From positions 1-64,000 of the forward strand of contig CAZFVR010000001.1 of assembly GCA_964522215.1 (NCBI GenBank): a stretch of DNA of 64,000 nt. The letters run 5' to 3'. Below the pieces are notes generated by a model. The model had not been told where the DNA came from and searched no databases. It was given only the letters and a program-made list of their open reading frames with translations. The translations under genes and the position numbers were made by a program. Positions 42,648 to 52,424 of the stretch are shown here, piece by piece (positions within the stretch are counted from its first letter, which is position 1; each line of letters opens with the position of its first letter). Source of the DNA: CAG-390 sp964522215 (lineage in GTDB: Bacteria; Bacillota; Clostridia; Oscillospirales; CAG-272).

Positions 42648-43558
42648 TGAAAGACCGGCGAGTTCAAAATACTCACTCCGAGCGACCGACAACGCGCGCA
42701 CGCCGCGCGTTGTCGGCACTCGGCGTTGCCGTTTTTTGGTTTTTGCTTTGGCAGGTGCTGTCGATTGCCGTTGGGAACGAGCTGCTCCTCCCCTCCCCCA
42801 TATCCACACTGCGCCGAGTGGCGGAGCTTGCCATCACCGCAGACTTTTGGCACTCCACCGCGCTCTCGCTACTGCGAGTAACGGCGGGAATACTCTCCGC
42901 AGTCATCGCAGGTATTATAACGGCCGCCGCGTGCTGTCGTTTTAACTTTATAGACAGGCTGATATCGCCATTTATGACTATAATCCGATCCACGCCTGTG
43001 GCATCCTTTATAATACTTGCGCTGGTATGGCTCGGCACATCCCCCCTGCCCGCGTTTATAGCCTTTTTGATGGTATATCCGCTGATATTTGCAAATGTTA
43101 AGGCGGGGATACAAAGCATTGACCGCGAGCTTTTGCGGCTTTTGTCGGTATATGAATTATCCCCGCTGACTATGCTGCGCCGCGTATACGCGCCTGCGGC
43201 CTACCCGCATTTTGTAACATCACTGCGCTCGTCCTTGGGGCTTGCTTGGAAAGCGGGAATCGCTGCCGAGGTGCTGGCAATTCCAAAATATTCGATAGGA
43301 AGAATGCTTTATCAATCAAAGGTATACTTTGAGACCACCGATCTGTTTGCGTGGACCTTTGTTATAATAATACTCAGTCTTTGCATTGAGTTTGCGGTGG
43401 GTCGGGTAGTGACCGCGATATCGCAAAAAAGAGTAAAAGTCAAGCCGCAGGGCGGCGCGGCGACCTGTGCGGGCAACGAGAACACCTCTAAAGCGCTGAC
43501 ACAAAGCGATCAAACGACCGATCAGAAAGGCGGGGACCGAGATGCTGATAGAGCTTAA
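42647..43558 (+). CDS. ABC transporter permease (NitT/TauT type)
   Basis: This 303-residue permease has about six membrane helices and the BPD coupling-loop region (ELLRLLSVYELSPLTMLRRVYAPAAYP). It pairs with the lipoprotein and ATPase. Start and previous stop overlap by one base. The last 40 residues are hydrophilic. Confidence 0.9.
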   Translation: MKDRRVQNTHSERPTTRARRALSALGVAVFWFLLWQVLSIAVGNELLLPSPISTLRRVAELAITADFWHSTALSLLRVTAGILSAVIAGIITAAACCRFNFIDRLISPFMTIIRSTPVASFIILALVWLGTSPLPAFIAFLMVYPLIFANVKAGIQSIDRELLRLLSVYELSPLTMLRRVYAPAAYPHFVTSLRSSLGLAWKAGIAAEVLAIPKYSIGRMLYQSKVYFETTDLFAWTFVIIILSLCIEFAVGRVVTAISQKRVKVKPQGGAATCAGNENTSKALTQSDQTTDQKGGDRDADRA

Positions 43559-44168
43559 CGGAATAACAAAAAAATTCGGCAAGCTGACGGCGATATCCGC
43601 GCTCACCTGCAAGCTTGAGATCCCCCACAGCGGCAGACTTGCGATATGCGGACCGTCCGGGTGCGGAAAATCAACTCTGCTCTCGATAATAGCCGGGATA
43701 GATCAAAGCTACATCGGCGAGCTTACGTTCTCCCCTGCCGTACCGAGGATATCGCTCTCGATGCAATCACCCCTGCTTTTACCGCACCTTAGTGCCGCAC
43801 AGAATGTAAATCTTGTGGCGGGCGACAAAAAGCAAGGTCTTGCGGCGGCGCGTGAGCTGCTTTGCGAGCTTGGACTCAGGGGTCACGAGGATGACCTGCC
43901 TCATGAGCTTTCGGGCGGCATGCAAACGCGCGTGTCTATCGCTCGGGCACTGGCGCGCCCGGCGGAGCTTTATCTTTTTGACGAACCTTTTGCCGCGCTT
44001 GACAGACAGAGTGCTGAGCTTTGCATAGACGTGATACACCGTCACACCACCAATGCCGCCGCAATAGCTGTCATCCACTCGGAGGAGCTGTCCCACCGCT
44101 TTGCCGATAGGATCATGACCTTTGATTCCACACCGGCTGCGACATATGTGATACAAGATTTAATATAA
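43542..44168 (+). CDS. ABC transporter ATP-binding protein (NitT/TauT type)
   Basis: This 208-residue ATPase has Walker A GPSGCGKST, signature LSGGMQTRVSIARAL, Walker B LYLFDEP and a switch His. It is short, without a C-terminal regulatory domain. It overlaps the permease by 17 bases. Confidence 0.93.
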   Translation: MLIELNGITKKFGKLTAISALTCKLEIPHSGRLAICGPSGCGKSTLLSIIAGIDQSYIGELTFSPAVPRISLSMQSPLLLPHLSAAQNVNLVAGDKKQGLAAARELLCELGLRGHEDDLPHELSGGMQTRVSIARALARPAELYLFDEPFAALDRQSAELCIDVIHRHTTNAAAIAVIHSEELSHRFADRIMTFDSTPAATYVIQDLI

Positions 44169-44193
44169 CGCCAACCCATATTTGACTTTTCCC

Positions 44194-44224
44194 AACCTCT
44201 GGCAAGCACGGCTTGACAGAGGTT
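44194..44224. terminator. terminator between the ABC importer and sigG
   Basis: AACCTCTG (44194-44201) pairs with CAGAGGTT (44217-44224), with an inner CAAGC/GCTTG. The genes converge here, so it may act on both strands. Confidence 0.7.
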
Positions 44225-44229
44225 TTGAA

Positions 44230-45003
44230 TTAAAGCTGACGGCGCATACGTTCAAGTGCACCCTTTTCAAGGCGGGAGACCTGCGCTTGGGAGATACCTA
44301 TCTCGTCCGCTATCTCCATCTGTGTTTTATTTTTATAAAATCTCATGTTTATTATTGCCCTTTCCCGATCGCCGAGCGTTTTCATGGCCTCGGCAAGTGC
44401 TATCCCCTCAAGCCATGCCTCATCGGATGCACCGGTATCGGCTATCTGATCCATAACATACAGCGAATCACCATTTTCGCTGTATACAGGCTCGTAGAGC
44501 GAGAGCGGCTCGATTATAGCCTCCATAGCTCCAACAACATCCTCCCGCCGCTCGCCGAGCCTATCCGCAAGCTCCTGTTGCGACGGCTCGCACTGATTTT
44601 GCCGTATAAGCTCCTCCCTTAAGGTCAGCGCACGATAGGCAAGGTCGCGCATTGAGCGACTTACCCTTATGGTATTGTTATCCCGCAGGTAGCGGCGTAT
44701 CTCGCCTATGATCATCGGCACGGCATAGGTGGAAAATTTAACTCCAAGGTCGATATTAAAATTATCAACCGCCTTTATAAGTCCGATGCACCCCACCTGA
44801 AAAAGATCGTCCATGCTCTCCCGCCTGCCGGTGAAGCGCTGTATAACGCTCAACACGAGCCTGAGATTACCGTATATCAGCTCCTCTCGCGCCGCACTGT
44901 CCCCCGCTTTTGTGCGCCGCAGCAGCTCGTTTTTTTCTTCGTCCGTCAGCGTTTTAAGCTTTGAGGTATTAACGCCGCAGATCTCAACTTTATTATAGTA
45001 CAT
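44230..45003 (-). CDS. sigG: sporulation sigma factor G
   Basis: This 257-residue sigma-70 family factor directs late forespore transcription. It opens with the sigma-G hallmark NKVEICGVNTSKLKTL. Region 2 (NLRLVLSVIQRF, DDLFQVGCIGLIKAVDNF, FSTYAVPMIIGEIRRYLRD) and region 4 (TQMEIADEIGISQAQVSRLEK) are complete. No spoIIGA-sigE genes are next to it. Confidence 0.95.
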   Translation of the reverse strand: MYYNKVEICGVNTSKLKTLTDEEKNELLRRTKAGDSAAREELIYGNLRLVLSVIQRFTGRRESMDDLFQVGCIGLIKAVDNFNIDLGVKFSTYAVPMIIGEIRRYLRDNNTIRVSRSMRDLAYRALTLREELIRQNQCEPSQQELADRLGERREDVVGAMEAIIEPLSLYEPVYSENGDSLYVMDQIADTGASDEAWLEGIALAEAMKTLGDRERAIINMRFYKNKTQMEIADEIGISQAQVSRLEKGALERMRRQL

Positions 45004-45122
45004 AAAAAGATCCCCCAGTATCCGTTTAGTTGATTATTTTCCAAGCCCGGGACGGCTTATACAGATGCGTGGGGATGTATATTTTTACAGCGGACCACGC
45101 CCCGCAGGCGTGTATCCGCCAA

Positions 45123-45160
45123 AAAAATAAGCGATGTGCCGTGGCACATCGCTTATTTTT
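45123..45160 (-). terminator. terminator of rplS
   Basis: An 18-bp perfect stem ending in AAAAA/TTTTT with a two-base loop lies 25 bases after the rplS stop. It is symmetrical and works on both strands. Confidence 0.9.
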
Positions 45161-45185
45161 GGGATCGCTCCCATCAGCAGATAAC

Positions 45186-45527
45186 TCAGATCTTCTCTTT
45201 GACCTTGGAAGCCTTGCCGACTCTGTCACGCAGGTAGAACAGCTTAGCACGTCTTACCTTACCATGACGAGTTACCTCGACAGCGGCAACGTTGGGAGAG
45301 TGGATCGGGAAAGTCTTTTCAACACCGCATCCGTAAGCAACACGTCTTACGGTGAAGGTCTCGGAGATGCCGCCGCCGCGCTTTGCGATAACGGTTCCCT
45401 CGAAAAGCTGGATCCTTTCACGGGTACCTTCCTTGATACGGCAGGAAACGCGAACGTTGTCTCCAACCTCAAACTGGGGAAGTGTTTCCTTTAACTGCTC
45501 GTTGGTCATAGCTGCAATGTAATCCAT
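45186..45527 (-). CDS. rplS: 50S ribosomal protein L19
   Basis: This 113-residue protein matches L19 throughout: FEVGDNVRVSCRIKEG, RIQLFEGTVIAKRGGG, FTVRRVAYGCGVEKTFPIHSPNV. It sits at the 30S-50S interface. AAGGAGG precedes the ATG. It has its own promoter and a leader of about 90 nt with G/C-rich pairings; an L19 autoregulatory leader is possible but unproven. Confidence 0.97.
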   Translation of the reverse strand: MDYIAAMTNEQLKETLPQFEVGDNVRVSCRIKEGTRERIQLFEGTVIAKRGGGISETFTVRRVAYGCGVEKTFPIHSPNVAAVEVTRHGKVRRAKLFYLRDRVGKASKVKEKI

Positions 45528-45626
45528 TTCAGCCCCTCCTTTATAATATTTTTATAATAGGATATCGAAGCATTCATGCAGAGCCCGCAGCGGACTGCCT
45601 CGTTCCGGAATGACCCGGACTTTGAT

Positions 45627-45655
45627 ATTATATCACACTTTGAGTTCTTTTGCAA
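45627..45655 (-). promoter_or_regulatory. promoter of rplS
   Basis: On the minus strand, TTGCAA (45655-45650), 17 bp, TATAAT (45632-45627), with an extended TG. Confidence 0.8.
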
Positions 45656-45706
45656 TACCTTTTTGCAAAAAAGATCAAAATATCGCCGATATTTTTGTTG
45701 TTTTTC

Positions 45707-47245
45707 TCACAGCTGATCGTCCGTTCGGTCATCCTCGCGGTCAGATCCCGCATCGGACAGCTCGGATATATCCGGTGCGTCGGATGCAGATGCATCGGAT
45801 GCGCATCCTCCTGAGTGTCCGCGTCCGCGCACGGCGCCCAAAAATCCGCGCAGGAGCATTAGCGCGCCCTCAATTATCGGCTTTGCGTTGAGGGCAAATA
45901 TCAGCAGGAAGCATGCCGCCTCGATGACTATCCAATATCTGACCTCAAGCACCATCACGGCGCACTGGAAGATGAGTATCACCGCGTTAAGTGCTATCAC
46001 CGCGGGGTGCATATCAAATCTGACGTATTTTTGCGTATTGACCGCTCTTATCGCAAACACGGCAAAATAGCTGACAGCTGCCGCTATCGCCGCCCCCTGT
46101 GCACCGAACTCCGGAACCAGGATCAAGCAGATACCGACATTCAGCACCGCACCGCACATTGATGTCAAAAAGGAGAGCATGCTCTTTTTTTTGACCATGT
46201 ATATACTGCCGAGAAAAGTAGTAACTGCGGAGAATGTGGTGGCGATAACGAGTGTTGGCATATACTGCCATGCGCTGTAATAATCATTCGCCAGCATAAA
46301 GGATGCAAACAGCTTTGCAAGCGCGGCAAGCGCGGAGGCGGCCATAAAGATAAGCCCGGAGTAGGTCCTGAACACCTTGGAGAAGAACTCACCGCGGTCA
46401 CCGTCATCGGCATCGGCCACGGCGGAATACTGCCACGCCTCGATAAATATCGTGGTCATAAGGGTAAGCACCGTTGGGATCTTATATGATGCGGCAAATA
46501 TGCCGTTGGCCTCGTCCCCACAGATGTATTTTACAAGGAACTGACCCGAAACGCTTGTAAGCCACCAAAAGATAGATGTGGGTATCATAGGTGCGCTGTA
46601 CTTAAGCATATCGGCGGCTATGCGGCGATCAAAAAGAGATATGCCGAGGTCGCGATAGAGCTTTTGCCACATCACCATTATAACGGTAACGATGACATTT
46701 GCCACAACGACCGACAAAACATAACCGTAAACTCCCATTTTCAACACGACCAAAAACAGGATGTTAAAGGCGATGTTGAGAGCCGTATTGATTATTCCCT
46801 GCACCGCAAACACGGTGGTACGCCCCAGTGCGCGTATATAGTTGGCGCACGCAAGCTGATAGTTGGCGGCTATTACGTATATTATCGCAAGCCAGGCATA
46901 TCCCGTTAGCATATCAAGCTTAAAAAGCAATGGTGAGACCGCCAAAAACAGCAAAGTGCCAAGCGTTAGTATGGTAATACCGGAGGAAAACACCTCACGC
47001 TTTTTTTCGCCCGCATCAAGAGCAAAGCGAAAAAGCCCATCGCACACACCTATTGCTGCCACTGGCATTATAAGGTTTGCTATTTGAGATATGATATTTG
47101 CATCCGAGTATTCGGCAGGCGACAGCATTGCCGTGTAAAGCGGCAACAAAAGATACACCAGCACCTTTGAGGAAAAGGTGCCTACCGCCAATATAACGGT
47201 ATTCGATAAAAGCCGTTTATATTTGTTCATGGCATCATGCCGCAA
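45707..47245 (-). CDS. polysaccharide flippase (Wzx/MurJ-like, MOP superfamily)
   Basis: This 512-residue protein has 12-14 membrane helices and begins SNTVILAVGTFSSKVLVYLL, the usual opening of polysaccharide exporters. It should flip lipid-linked saccharides across the membrane. The start is TTG at 47245, with GAGGAG inside the yebC 3' end at the right distance; the ATG five codons later is too far from it. The last 45 residues are acidic and Ser-rich. Confidence 0.85.
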   Translation of the reverse strand: MRHDAMNKYKRLLSNTVILAVGTFSSKVLVYLLLPLYTAMLSPAEYSDANIISQIANLIMPVAAIGVCDGLFRFALDAGEKKREVFSSGITILTLGTLLFLAVSPLLFKLDMLTGYAWLAIIYVIAANYQLACANYIRALGRTTVFAVQGIINTALNIAFNILFLVVLKMGVYGYVLSVVVANVIVTVIMVMWQKLYRDLGISLFDRRIAADMLKYSAPMIPTSIFWWLTSVSGQFLVKYICGDEANGIFAASYKIPTVLTLMTTIFIEAWQYSAVADADDGDRGEFFSKVFRTYSGLIFMAASALAALAKLFASFMLANDYYSAWQYMPTLVIATTFSAVTTFLGSIYMVKKKSMLSFLTSMCGAVLNVGICLILVPEFGAQGAAIAAAVSYFAVFAIRAVNTQKYVRFDMHPAVIALNAVILIFQCAVMVLEVRYWIVIEAACFLLIFALNAKPIIEGALMLLRGFLGAVRGRGHSGGCASDASASDAPDISELSDAGSDREDDRTDDQL

Positions 47246-47248
47246 GGA

Positions 47249-47986
47249 TCACTCCTCGTCGCAGTTCCCCCAGTTGTGGTAAACGTTCATAACATCGTCG
47301 TCATCCTCAAGCCGCTCAATGAGCAGACCCATAAATTTGCGGTCATCCTCACCATCAAGATCCACGGTGGTATCTGCAACCTTTTCCTTTTCGGCGGACT
47401 CGACCTCATATCCCGCGGCCTTAAGCTCGTCGGATATGGCATAAACGTCATCAGGCTCGGTGTAAACGATAAAGAGACCCTCGTCTGCCTTAAAGTCAGC
47501 TGCTCCCGCCTCAAGAGCCGTCTCCATCAGCTTATCCTCATCGATCTCGCCGTACTCATCGGTGATAACGATAACGCCCTTTTCGGTAAACATAAAGCTT
47601 ACGCAGCCGCTCTGACCAAGGTTGCCGTGATATTTTGAGAAGTATGCGCGTATGTTGCCTGCGGTACGGTTGCGGTTATCGGTGGTGGTCTCAACTATAA
47701 CGGCAACGCCGGAGGGACCGTAGCCCTCGTAGGTGATCTCCTCGTAGGCAACATCAGCCGAGCCGAGAGCCTTTTTTATGGTGCGCTCGATATTATCATT
47801 GGGAACGTTGTTTGATTTTGCCTTTTGGATAAGATCGCGCAGTTTTGAGTTAGTGGAGGGGTCGCCACCGCTCTCCTTTACCGCTATTGTGATCTCCTTG
47901 CCGATCTTGGTAAACACCTTCGCCTTTTGTGCATCGGTCTTTTCTTTTTTGTGCTTGATGTTGCTCCATTTGCTGTGTCCGGACAT
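47249..47986 (-). CDS. yebC: YebC/PmpR family protein
   Basis: This 245-residue protein matches the family from SGHSKWSNIKHKK to its end. Members are described as DNA-binding regulators and, more recently, as translation factors relieving ribosome stalling. It sits between argS and the flippase, and its 3' end supplies the flippase ribosome-binding site. Confidence 0.94.
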   Translation of the reverse strand: MSGHSKWSNIKHKKEKTDAQKAKVFTKIGKEITIAVKESGGDPSTNSKLRDLIQKAKSNNVPNDNIERTIKKALGSADVAYEEITYEGYGPSGVAVIVETTTDNRNRTAGNIRAYFSKYHGNLGQSGCVSFMFTEKGVIVITDEYGEIDEDKLMETALEAGAADFKADEGLFIVYTEPDDVYAISDELKAAGYEVESAEKEKVADTTVDLDGEDDRKFMGLLIERLEDDDDVMNVYHNWGNCDEE

Positions 47987-48065
47987 TTTTTATTTCCTCA
48001 CTTTATAATTATATAATTATTTTTTGTTTTGCTTTTTGTTTTTACTTGAGCCCCAATGGTAGCCA

Positions 48066-49790
48066 TCAGATCTTTTCGGTCTGCTTCATGCAGATAAGGC
48101 CGAGGGAGATACCCAGCACGGTCTTTACCGCTGCGGAGAGCGCAAGCCTTGAGCTGCGCACTGCATGGTCTTCCGCCGAGAGGATCTGACAGTTATGATA
48201 GAAGCGGTTATAGGATGCCGTCAGCTCTATCATATAGCGGGTAATGACCGACGGCTCGTAGTCTCTCAGCGCCGCCAACACGCGATCCGGGAAGATGGCA
48301 AGGAGCTTTAGCAGGTCATGCTCCTCCGGTGTGCCGAGCCTGTAGCCGCCCTCCGGCATGCTTATCTCCTCCCCTGCGCGTGACAGGAGAGAGGATATAC
48401 GTGCATAGGTGTACTGAACATAAGGACCGGTATTGCCGTCATAGGACAATGCATCCTCAAGCATAAAGTTTATATCCTTTATGCGGTTATTGGAAAGATA
48501 ATAAAATACGATAGCACCAACGCCAACGCTCTCGGATATCTCGCGAAGCTCTTCCTCCGGCATATCCGGGTTCTTTTCGCGAGTGATCTCGCGCACCTTT
48601 TCGACAGACTCGGCAAAAAGGTCGCGCAAAAGGATCACGTTGCCTGTACGAGTGGCAAGCTTTGCGCCATTTATCGACACTGTGCCATAGGGAACATGCA
48701 CGAGCTTATCATACCAATCATAGCCCATAAGCTCTATGACCTTGAACCACTGTGCAAAGTGCAAGGATTGACCTGCGGAGGTAACATATATGCATTTATC
48801 AAAATCGTAGGTATTTTTTCTGTAAAGCGCGGCGGCGATATCGCGGGATGGATATATCGATGAGCCGTCGTTTTTAAGGATGAGACACGGCGGCATACCG
48901 TACTCCTCAAGATCTACTATCTCCGCGCCGTCGTCGTTTTTAAGCAGACCACACTCGCGTAGCTTTTCGACCACTGCGGGGACTTTATCATAATAAAAGC
49001 TCTCGCCCTTGTAGCTGTCAAAGGTAATGCCAAGCTGATCGTATGTTTTTTGATATTCGCGGAGCGAGATATCTATAAACCAGCGCCAAAGCTCGGTGTT
49101 TTCCGGGTCATGATGCTCAAGCTTTGTAAACTCAGCTCTCGCCTCGTCATTCAGCTCGGGATGCTCCTCGGCCTCTGCGTGGAACCTAACATAAAGCGCC
49201 ACCAGTTCATCTATCTCGCGGCGTTCGACCTCCTCACGACTGCCCCACTTGCGGTAGGCAACTATGAGCTTGCCAAACTGCGTTCCCCAGTCACCAAGGT
49301 GATTAACACCCACGCAATTATAGCCCGCAAACTCATGCAGGCGCTTGAGTGCATGTCCGATAACGGTAGTACCCAGGTGACCTATATGGAACGGCTTTGC
49401 AACGTTGGGGGAGGAATAGTCAAGGACTACGGTCTTACCCACGCCGATATTCGGTGCGCCGTAACGGTCACCGCGGGAGAGCACCTCGCCGATAACGGAG
49501 CGGGCAAGCTCGGCATCGTCAAGCTTAAAATTAAGATACCCCTTACATGATTCTACAGATGCCACGGCAGGTGCGGAAAAGCCCTCGGCAAGTGCATCTG
49601 ATATCTGCGCGGGTGCGCGGCGCAGACTTCGGCTGAGTTTAAAGCACGGGAGGGCTATATCGCCCATCGATGCATCCGGCGGGTATTCGAGCATGGCGGA
49701 GAGTTCCTCCGTGCTCGGAGCGGCACCGGGAGCCATTGCCTCGATCTTTTCCCTCAGCGCCTGTGCGATCTCATTTTTTACGTTAGTCAT
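48066..49790 (-). CDS. argS: arginyl-tRNA synthetase
   Basis: This 574-residue class I synthetase has the N-terminal additional domain, HIGH in PFHIGHLGTT, and the C-terminal anticodon domain starting near YVQYTYARISSLLSRAG. It lies in the recN-argS string; no T-box was seen in the 66-bp gap upstream. Confidence 0.96.
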   Translation of the reverse strand: MTNVKNEIAQALREKIEAMAPGAAPSTEELSAMLEYPPDASMGDIALPCFKLSRSLRRAPAQISDALAEGFSAPAVASVESCKGYLNFKLDDAELARSVIGEVLSRGDRYGAPNIGVGKTVVLDYSSPNVAKPFHIGHLGTTVIGHALKRLHEFAGYNCVGVNHLGDWGTQFGKLIVAYRKWGSREEVERREIDELVALYVRFHAEAEEHPELNDEARAEFTKLEHHDPENTELWRWFIDISLREYQKTYDQLGITFDSYKGESFYYDKVPAVVEKLRECGLLKNDDGAEIVDLEEYGMPPCLILKNDGSSIYPSRDIAAALYRKNTYDFDKCIYVTSAGQSLHFAQWFKVIELMGYDWYDKLVHVPYGTVSINGAKLATRTGNVILLRDLFAESVEKVREITREKNPDMPEEELREISESVGVGAIVFYYLSNNRIKDINFMLEDALSYDGNTGPYVQYTYARISSLLSRAGEEISMPEGGYRLGTPEEHDLLKLLAIFPDRVLAALRDYEPSVITRYMIELTASYNRFYHNCQILSAEDHAVRSSRLALSAAVKTVLGISLGLICMKQTEKI

Positions 49791-49856
49791 AGGACTGTGC
49801 CTTTCTAAATATTAAAGTTATACAGTGTTATGTGTTAAGTTTAGTTTGATAGTTTT

Positions 49857-50066
49857 TTATTTATTGTCGCCGTCATCGGTGTCATCATCGTCTCCGTGAC
49901 CGCCGCGTTTACCCATAAGAGCCAACAAAACGACCAGCACCACGGCAACACCGCCTATCACCGCCCAAAGCCACGGGCGGCTGTTATCACCCGTTGCGGG
50001 CGAGAGGGGGGATGTCACATTTGCGAGCACCGCGTATACAGAGGTAAGCCATAATGATCTTAGCAT
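49857..50066 (-). CDS. small secreted protein with sortase-like PATGD motif
   Basis: This 69-residue protein has a hydrophobic N-terminus, a 15-residue outer segment with SPATGDN, a membrane helix, a KRG patch and a strongly acidic tail (GDDDDTDDGDNK). The order motif-helix-basic patch resembles an LPxTG-type anchor, but the mature part would be tiny and the tail is unusual. The Shine-Dalgarno is weak. Function unknown. Confidence 0.55.
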   Translation of the reverse strand: MLRSLWLTSVYAVLANVTSPLSPATGDNSRPWLWAVIGGVAVVLVVLLALMGKRGGHGDDDDTDDGDNK

Positions 50067-50101
50067 TTTTTATACCTGACCTTTTTTGTTTTTTCTGTTG
50101 T

Positions 50102-51832
50102 TTATCTGTCTTTCAGTTCTGTTTCGGTTCGGATGTTATGCCCGCTTTTTACGTCCGCGCCCTCGGCTATAAGCTCGCGCGCCGCTGCACGCTGCGCCTC
50201 GGTAATATTGATACCGCCAAGTATCCTTGCGGTCTCCTCTACCCTGCCGTCGTCATCAAGATAGGTAACGGTGGATTCGCTCATGCCGTCACGCTCTGTT
50301 TTGGTTATCAAAAGATGATTGGCGGCAAGTGAGGCTATCTGCGCCGAGTGCGTGACACAAAGTATCTGCGATGCTCCGGCGGCCTCGCGTAACTTTATGC
50401 CGACCTTACGAGAGGTCTTGCCGGAGATGCCCGCATCCACCTCGTCATATATGACGGTGGGTACACCATCAAGATCAGCCATAACACTTTTGATCGACAG
50501 CATTATTCTGGACAGTTCTCCGCCGGATGCTATCTTTGCAAGTGAGCGCGGCGGCTCGCCGGGGTTGGGTGCTATCCTGAACTCCGCACGGTCATATCCG
50601 CGTGGGGTCGGCTCGTCCAGCCGATCTATCGCAATACAAAATCTCACCTTTGGCATATCAAGGAACGCCAGCGACTCTGCCACTCGCCCTTCGATCCCCG
50701 CGGCGGCGGCACGCCTCAGCTCGCCCAGCACCCCGCCCCGCTCCTGAAGCGACTCGCAAAGCTCCAGCTCTCGTCGTCGAAGCTCGGCGATCCGCTCGTC
50801 GCCGGTCTCAAGTGCGGCAAGACGCGCCTCGGCATTTACTTTAAATTCAAGGATCTCCTCAACAGTCGAGCCGTATTTTTTCTTGAGTCTTGATATGGCA
50901 TCAAGTCGCGTCTCTATGGCATCAAGACGTGCTGTGGGGTCGGCATCCTCATCGTCATCGACACCACTGCGGCTCATTACCTCGGCGGCAATGTCATCCG
51001 TCTCATAACGGCAGGCCTCAAGCCGCTCGGCGTACTCGAGATATTCGGGATAAACATCGGATATCCGCCGCAGTGCATCTGCGGCCTTTGTCAAAAGATA
51101 GGATGCCGTAACTCCGCGCTCGTTCCCATGTATCGCGCGCAGTGCGATATCAGACTGCTTTTTTATCGTCTCAAGGCTCAAAAGGCGCTTTTTTTCAATA
51201 AGCAGGCTTGCTTCCTCCCCGGCCTTGAGCTTTAGAGCGGAGATATCCTTTATCTGATATTCAAGCATATCGCGGAGCTGGTTCAGCTCCTTTTCGTCCC
51301 TGCAAAGGCCGTCTATCTCGCCACGCACGGCGGTCAATGCGGAATATATCTCGCCGTACTCGGCAAGCACCCCCTCAGCGTGTGCGGCGGCATCAAGAAG
51401 CCGCAGCTGTTCGGCCGGGTCGGTGAGCTTGATATTTTCGTTTTGGCCGTGTATTGAGACCAAAAGCCCGCCCACTCGGCGCAACACAGCCTGTGTGACG
51501 CCTCGCGCATTTATGCGGCAGGTCGAACGACCGTCGGCAGTCAATGTGCGGCCAAGGGAGAGCTCTCCGTCCTCACATTCGATACCAAGTTCGGCAAGCT
51601 CCTCGGCGATCCCGCCGCCAATGCCGTCAAACACCGCCGATACCACTGCGCGATCCTGCCCCGTGCGCACGAGCTCGCGCCCCGTGCGATTGCAAAGCAA
51701 AAAATTTATGCTGTCTATAATTATCGATTTACCTGCGCCTGTCTCGCCCGTCATTGCCGTAAAGCCATCGGCAATATCAAGATCAAGCGTTTTTATTACC
51801 GCTATATTCTCTATATGAAGCGATCTGAGCAT
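50102..51832 (-). CDS. recN: DNA repair protein RecN
   Basis: This 576-residue SMC-like ATPase acts in double-strand break repair. It has Walker A GETGAGKS, a long coiled middle and a signature region LASGGELSRIMLSIK with Walker B TVIYDEVDAGISG. The argR-recN order is standard. Confidence 0.96.
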   Translation of the reverse strand: MLRSLHIENIAVIKTLDLDIADGFTAMTGETGAGKSIIIDSINFLLCNRTGRELVRTGQDRAVVSAVFDGIGGGIAEELAELGIECEDGELSLGRTLTADGRSTCRINARGVTQAVLRRVGGLLVSIHGQNENIKLTDPAEQLRLLDAAAHAEGVLAEYGEIYSALTAVRGEIDGLCRDEKELNQLRDMLEYQIKDISALKLKAGEEASLLIEKKRLLSLETIKKQSDIALRAIHGNERGVTASYLLTKAADALRRISDVYPEYLEYAERLEACRYETDDIAAEVMSRSGVDDDEDADPTARLDAIETRLDAISRLKKKYGSTVEEILEFKVNAEARLAALETGDERIAELRRRELELCESLQERGGVLGELRRAAAAGIEGRVAESLAFLDMPKVRFCIAIDRLDEPTPRGYDRAEFRIAPNPGEPPRSLAKIASGGELSRIMLSIKSVMADLDGVPTVIYDEVDAGISGKTSRKVGIKLREAAGASQILCVTHSAQIASLAANHLLITKTERDGMSESTVTYLDDDGRVEETARILGGINITEAQRAAARELIAEGADVKSGHNIRTETELKDR

Positions 51833-51870
51833 TAAAAATCACCGTCCCCACAGCCACCCTTGCGGTGCAT

Positions 51871-52326
51871 TCAAACAGAACGCAAAAGTATTTTTATCTT
51901 TTCGCTGAGCGTTTTTGAGGAATCCAACCCCCGCGTTACGATAAATATTGTATCGTCACCGGCAACACTGCCGAGTATTTCGTCACTGTCTATTGCATCA
52001 AGCCCCGCAGCCACTGCATTTGCAAGCCCGGGATAGGTGGTGAGGACTATCATATTGCCCGAATAATCCACATTTTTTATCGACTCGATAAGTGCCGTAT
52101 TGAATTTTATGTTACTGCCGCTCTCCTCCTGCCGCGGGAGCGTGTATTTATACGTGCCGCGGCCGGTCGGGACCTTTGAGAGCTTTAGCTCTTTTATGTC
52201 GCGGGAGACCGTGGCCTGCGTTACCCGATATCCCTCGCGAAGCAGCAGCCCTATCAGCTCCTCCTGCGTTTCAACATCGCAGTTTTCTATAAGGCTTATG
52301 ATCTTTTCCTGTCGTCCACTTTTCAT
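51871..52326 (-). CDS. argR: arginine repressor ArgR
   Basis: This 151-residue protein has the N-terminal winged helix (QEELIGLLLREGYRVTQATVSRDIKELKL) and the C-terminal oligomerisation/arginine domain with the Asp pair in IDSDEILGSVAGDDTIF. It controls arginine genes; none but argS are in view. Confidence 0.95.
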   Translation of the reverse strand: MKSGRQEKIISLIENCDVETQEELIGLLLREGYRVTQATVSRDIKELKLSKVPTGRGTYKYTLPRQEESGSNIKFNTALIESIKNVDYSGNMIVLTTYPGLANAVAAGLDAIDSDEILGSVAGDDTIFIVTRGLDSSKTLSEKIKILLRSV

Positions 52327-52424
52327 TATATGGCTAACCGATCCTTTCGATCTTCTTTCGATCTTCTTTCTTCTTTTCTGCTTTTTTGATTACAAACTGC
52401 TCTGATGCTTTTACATTGGCAGGA

